Positions 57,131 through 59,398 of a stretch of 59,398 bases of DNA are shown here, one piece after another (position 1 is the stretch's first letter; each line of letters begins with the position of its first letter). The stretch spans positions 227,276 to 286,673 of the forward strand of contig MNCI01022655.1 in assembly GCA_015680685.1 (NCBI GenBank). The letters run 5' to 3'. Below the pieces are notes generated by a model. That model was given only the letters and a program-made list of their open reading frames with translations, did not search any database and was not told the origin of the DNA. A program made the translations under genes and the position numbers. This DNA is from Gnetum montanum (taxonomy: Eukaryota; Streptophyta; Gnetopsida; Gnetales; Gnetaceae).

Positions 57131-58173
57131 AAAAAAAGGAGATGTACTACCGCAGCACCTTATTAGTCTCTCAAAGAGGCGGTGATAAGGTTTGAAGGAA
57201 TTAACAGCAAAAATTTTTGATATGGGGAAACGTTGGCAGAGCTTCAAAGGATACAAAGGGTAAGAGTCCAGGAAATGGAGAAAGATACAAGTTGCAATCT
57301 ATAAAGAAGTAAAAACATTGAAACTGGAATACATAGATATCATTTCGTAAGTCAATAACGATGCAAGCCTGCATTCTAAATTTTCTCCATTGGAAATGCA
57401 TTCAAATTGCAACCCCGGTTCGGATGCTCAAACTGCGATAGGTTTCAGATCTGCAACAAAAAGCAGAGGAAGCAAAAACGAAGTGATGCAGAATAGGCTC
57501 ATTAACAAGAGAAAAAAAGCCATAAAATTCCTTTGAAATGATGGTCCCACGGTGCTACACCTTCTCAACTCGCAGGAGGAAATAACACGGATTCTAGTTA
57601 GCACAACAACCCAAACCCTCATTGTAAAACTTTCCCATAACAAGAGAAGCCCCTAAGGTTGTTGCCACTCATCAAAGCTTCACGGTGGTAGTTCTTTTAA
57701 TTTAAGTAATGAAATCTTCAGTTTTGGGTTTCTGTTTCGGATCTACATGCCTTCAATGCCATCATGGATGTTCTTTGTAAAGCCCGCAAGGTGCACACTG
57801 CATAGAGGATTTTCTGGCAGTTGCAGGGTCATTTCACAACTTCTTACCCTTTCTTGTGACCGGTGTCTAAAAAAGGAGCCTTCCATGGCTCAAAATGTTT
57901 TCTGGAAAATAATCTGCCGTGAATCCAACCACCACCATGATCTACAATACTTTGTTGCAGGGATTCTCCAGTTGCGAACTCACCAAATAGGCCTGGGCTT
58001 TCCCAAGGAACGCATTTCAAATTTTTTTTCAGGCGGTAATCATAAATGTCATTCACTGTTGGAACTTGCAATCCGAAATAGCAGCCATGCCTGATGCCAA
58101 TGCATTCGATATCACATACCAGTCCACTGAACGTGGCAACAAAGACACAAAGGCACATTAAGACAAGTGTCAA
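57131..58173 (-). pseudogene. Possible host gene fragment, unidentified
   Basis: Not related to any repeat in the window. The minus strand has an open frame 58,173-57,844 of 109 codons starting MTLVLMCLCVFVATFSGLVC, a signal-peptide-like hydrophobic start, then GCYFGLQVPTVNDIYDYRLK and WESPGLFGEFATGESLQQSI. Further down the minus strand, GCTTCCTCTGCTTTTTGTTGCAG at about 57,447 resembles a 3' splice site with a pyrimidine tract. I do not recognise the product; it could be a non-coding transcript or chance. No matching upstream exon within the window. Confidence 0.25.
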
Positions 58174-58400
58174 GAGATATTTTGGGTCGATGCCGGTAAA
58201 TCAAAGTTGCAGTTCATCAAAAATAAAATTTTAAATGGTTTGGTGATTAATTTAGTAATGTCGCAATGTCACATACGCTAATAGTGTGAAGCCCTAATTA
58301 TAGACTTACCTTTTAATTTAATTATTTCAAGGCTTCAAAACATTATTTTTTAAAAATTATTATATAAATGTTAAAATATTTGTAATATTTACAAATATTA
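58174..58400. other. AT-rich, no feature seen
   Basis: Low-complexity A/T sequence without repeat or coding signal. Confidence 0.5.
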
Positions 58401-59398
58401 GTGTTAGCATAAATTCCTCCCAACTTTAAGTACAACTTCCTAACTACATAACTTCCCAATTAAATTGGTGAGAAATATCTCCTAACTACATGGGTAAGTT
58501 GTAACTCCCTTACTTGGGAGAGAAGTTAGTTAAGATATTTTAGGTATGTAACCACCTTTGAACCCTATAAAAGAGAAGACATTGGAGTCTCATGGGGGGG
58601 GCCAAGATATCACTTTTGGGAGAAGACACTTGATACATCACACTTTGGTAAGTCTACTAGCTAGCACTTGGGCTCTCACTTGGGGACACACTTTGGCTCT
58701 TGGGAAGAGCATTTGTAAAAGACATTGTGAAAGATTGCTTGTAAGATGACTTGCTAAAGAAAGGATTTCAGCTTTTTCATAGTCCTGTGAGTTATGTTTT
58801 ATTTTTATTTTGTTTAAATTGTTTAGCTTGTGTTTTAGATAGTATCATCCTTGGCAAGTAATTTTGGGATTTTTAGATTGTTCTTATTGTTCTTGTTGGC
58901 CAATAGAAATTTCTATTAAAATTTTGCCATAGAAGCGCTTGTGTTTAAAAGCCTTAAGAGCATTTTAGTAGTAAATTTTATTATTGTGCAACGTATAAGA
59001 ACTACTATTGAAATCGTTGTAAGAGAGCCTCTACTTGTAGTCATGCCATTGAATGATTCAATAGTCAAGAGGGTTCAGAAAATCTTTGGTATTTTGATGG
59101 GACCAGAATAGCTTCTTTTTATCTTTAAAGTGAATCTCCGTGGTATTTCAATCAAAAATTGTCAAGTCTTTTGAAGGTTCTATTGAATGCAATTGTTGAC
59201 ATCCATTATCTAGCCAAAATAGAGTCTCGTACGTGATACTTTATGCAGCAAATTTTTGGGTAGCATAGTGGGATTATCTTGAAGAAATTGCTTATTTGAG
59301 CCTTGGAAGTTTGAACAATTCATAGTTATTGAATTTGGGATAGCTTTATTGTGAAGTGTTTACTCGTGTCATTTTACCTTGTTTAAATATTTGAGGTC
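58401..59398 (+). mobile_element. LTR-like or promoter-like stretch, cut by window end
   Basis: Begins TGTTAGCATAAATTCC after an AT-rich flank; CCCTATAAAAGAGAAG gives a TATA box at 58,566-58,573. Internally repeated AACT(T)CC(T/C)(T)AACTACAT words lie at 58,430-58,500. T-rich downstream part, no coding frame. Layout is compatible with an LTR (perhaps copia-type) entering from the left, but no matching second LTR, PBS or TG...CA end could be shown. Confidence 0.3.
58566..58573 (+). promoter_or_regulatory. TATA box
   Basis: CCCTATAAAAGAG in an otherwise non-coding stretch, with GACATTGGAGTCTCA downstream. Good match to the plant core promoter consensus. What it drives is not visible. Confidence 0.5.

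Overview
The window looks like intergenic DNA of a large-genome seed plant. A gymnosperm is my best guess, inferred from dense, old, nested LTR retrotransposons with no intact gene nearby; nothing in the sequence proves it. Almost everything recognisable is a decayed retroelement. I see no tRNA, rRNA, CRISPR or prokaryotic features. No open reading frame looks like a complete functional host gene; two short stretches (25.58-25.75 kb and 57.1-58.2 kb, both minus strand) could be host exon or gene remnants.

Layout. 1-1.72 kb: two LTRs of a Tat-like Ty3/gypsy family (called T here), minus orientation, with palindromic and tandem subrepeats in U3. 1.72-9.20 kb: 3' part of an Athila-like Ty3/gypsy element (plus), with RNase H and integrase remains, an internal polypurine tract (PPT), a T-rich spacer, an unidentified third ORF (ORF3), a terminal PPT and a 3' LTR. 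9.5-10.3 kb: tail of an RTE-type LINE (plus). 10.6-10.8 kb: a lone CCHC zinc-knuckle relic. 11.5-16.8 kb: palindrome-rich leader, then a Tat-like gag-protease pseudogene (plus). 17.03-24.73 kb: a second Athila-like copy (plus) with 5' LTR, primer-binding site (PBS), gag, no pol, internal PPT, spacer, ORF3; its 3' end is lost. 24.7-27.2 kb: no identified element, including a GC-richer patch.

27.20-48.01 kb: a chromodomain-bearing Ty3/gypsy element (Tekay/Del-like, minus) with both LTRs, PBS, gag-protease, RT-RNase H-integrase-chromodomain and PPT. It is split by a third Athila-like element (33.99-43.88 kb, minus) flanked by GTACC/ATACC. Its 5' LTR is cut at 48,012 by a T-family LTR fragment, which itself holds a solo T-family LTR (48,413-49,989) with a TGGAT target duplication. 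50.05-57.0 kb: a Tat-like element (minus) with 3' LTR, PPT, a 30-bp tandem repeat after pol, and pol with a second RNase H domain. 58.4-59.4 kb: an LTR-like or promoter-like stretch.

The most interesting point is the architecture shared by the three Athila-like copies: LTRs of about 840 bp, a PBS starting TTGG(C/T)(A/G)C, a gag with a CX2CX3HX4C knuckle, a PPT core (TTTAGTCATGGGGG) that recurs inside the element and at its 3' end, and in two copies an ORF3 in the env position encoding a coiled-coil-like protein preceded by a TATA-like box and leader. Several in-frame stops sit at identical glutamine positions in different copies. Position estimates for decayed reading frames are approximate because frameshifts and stops are frequent.
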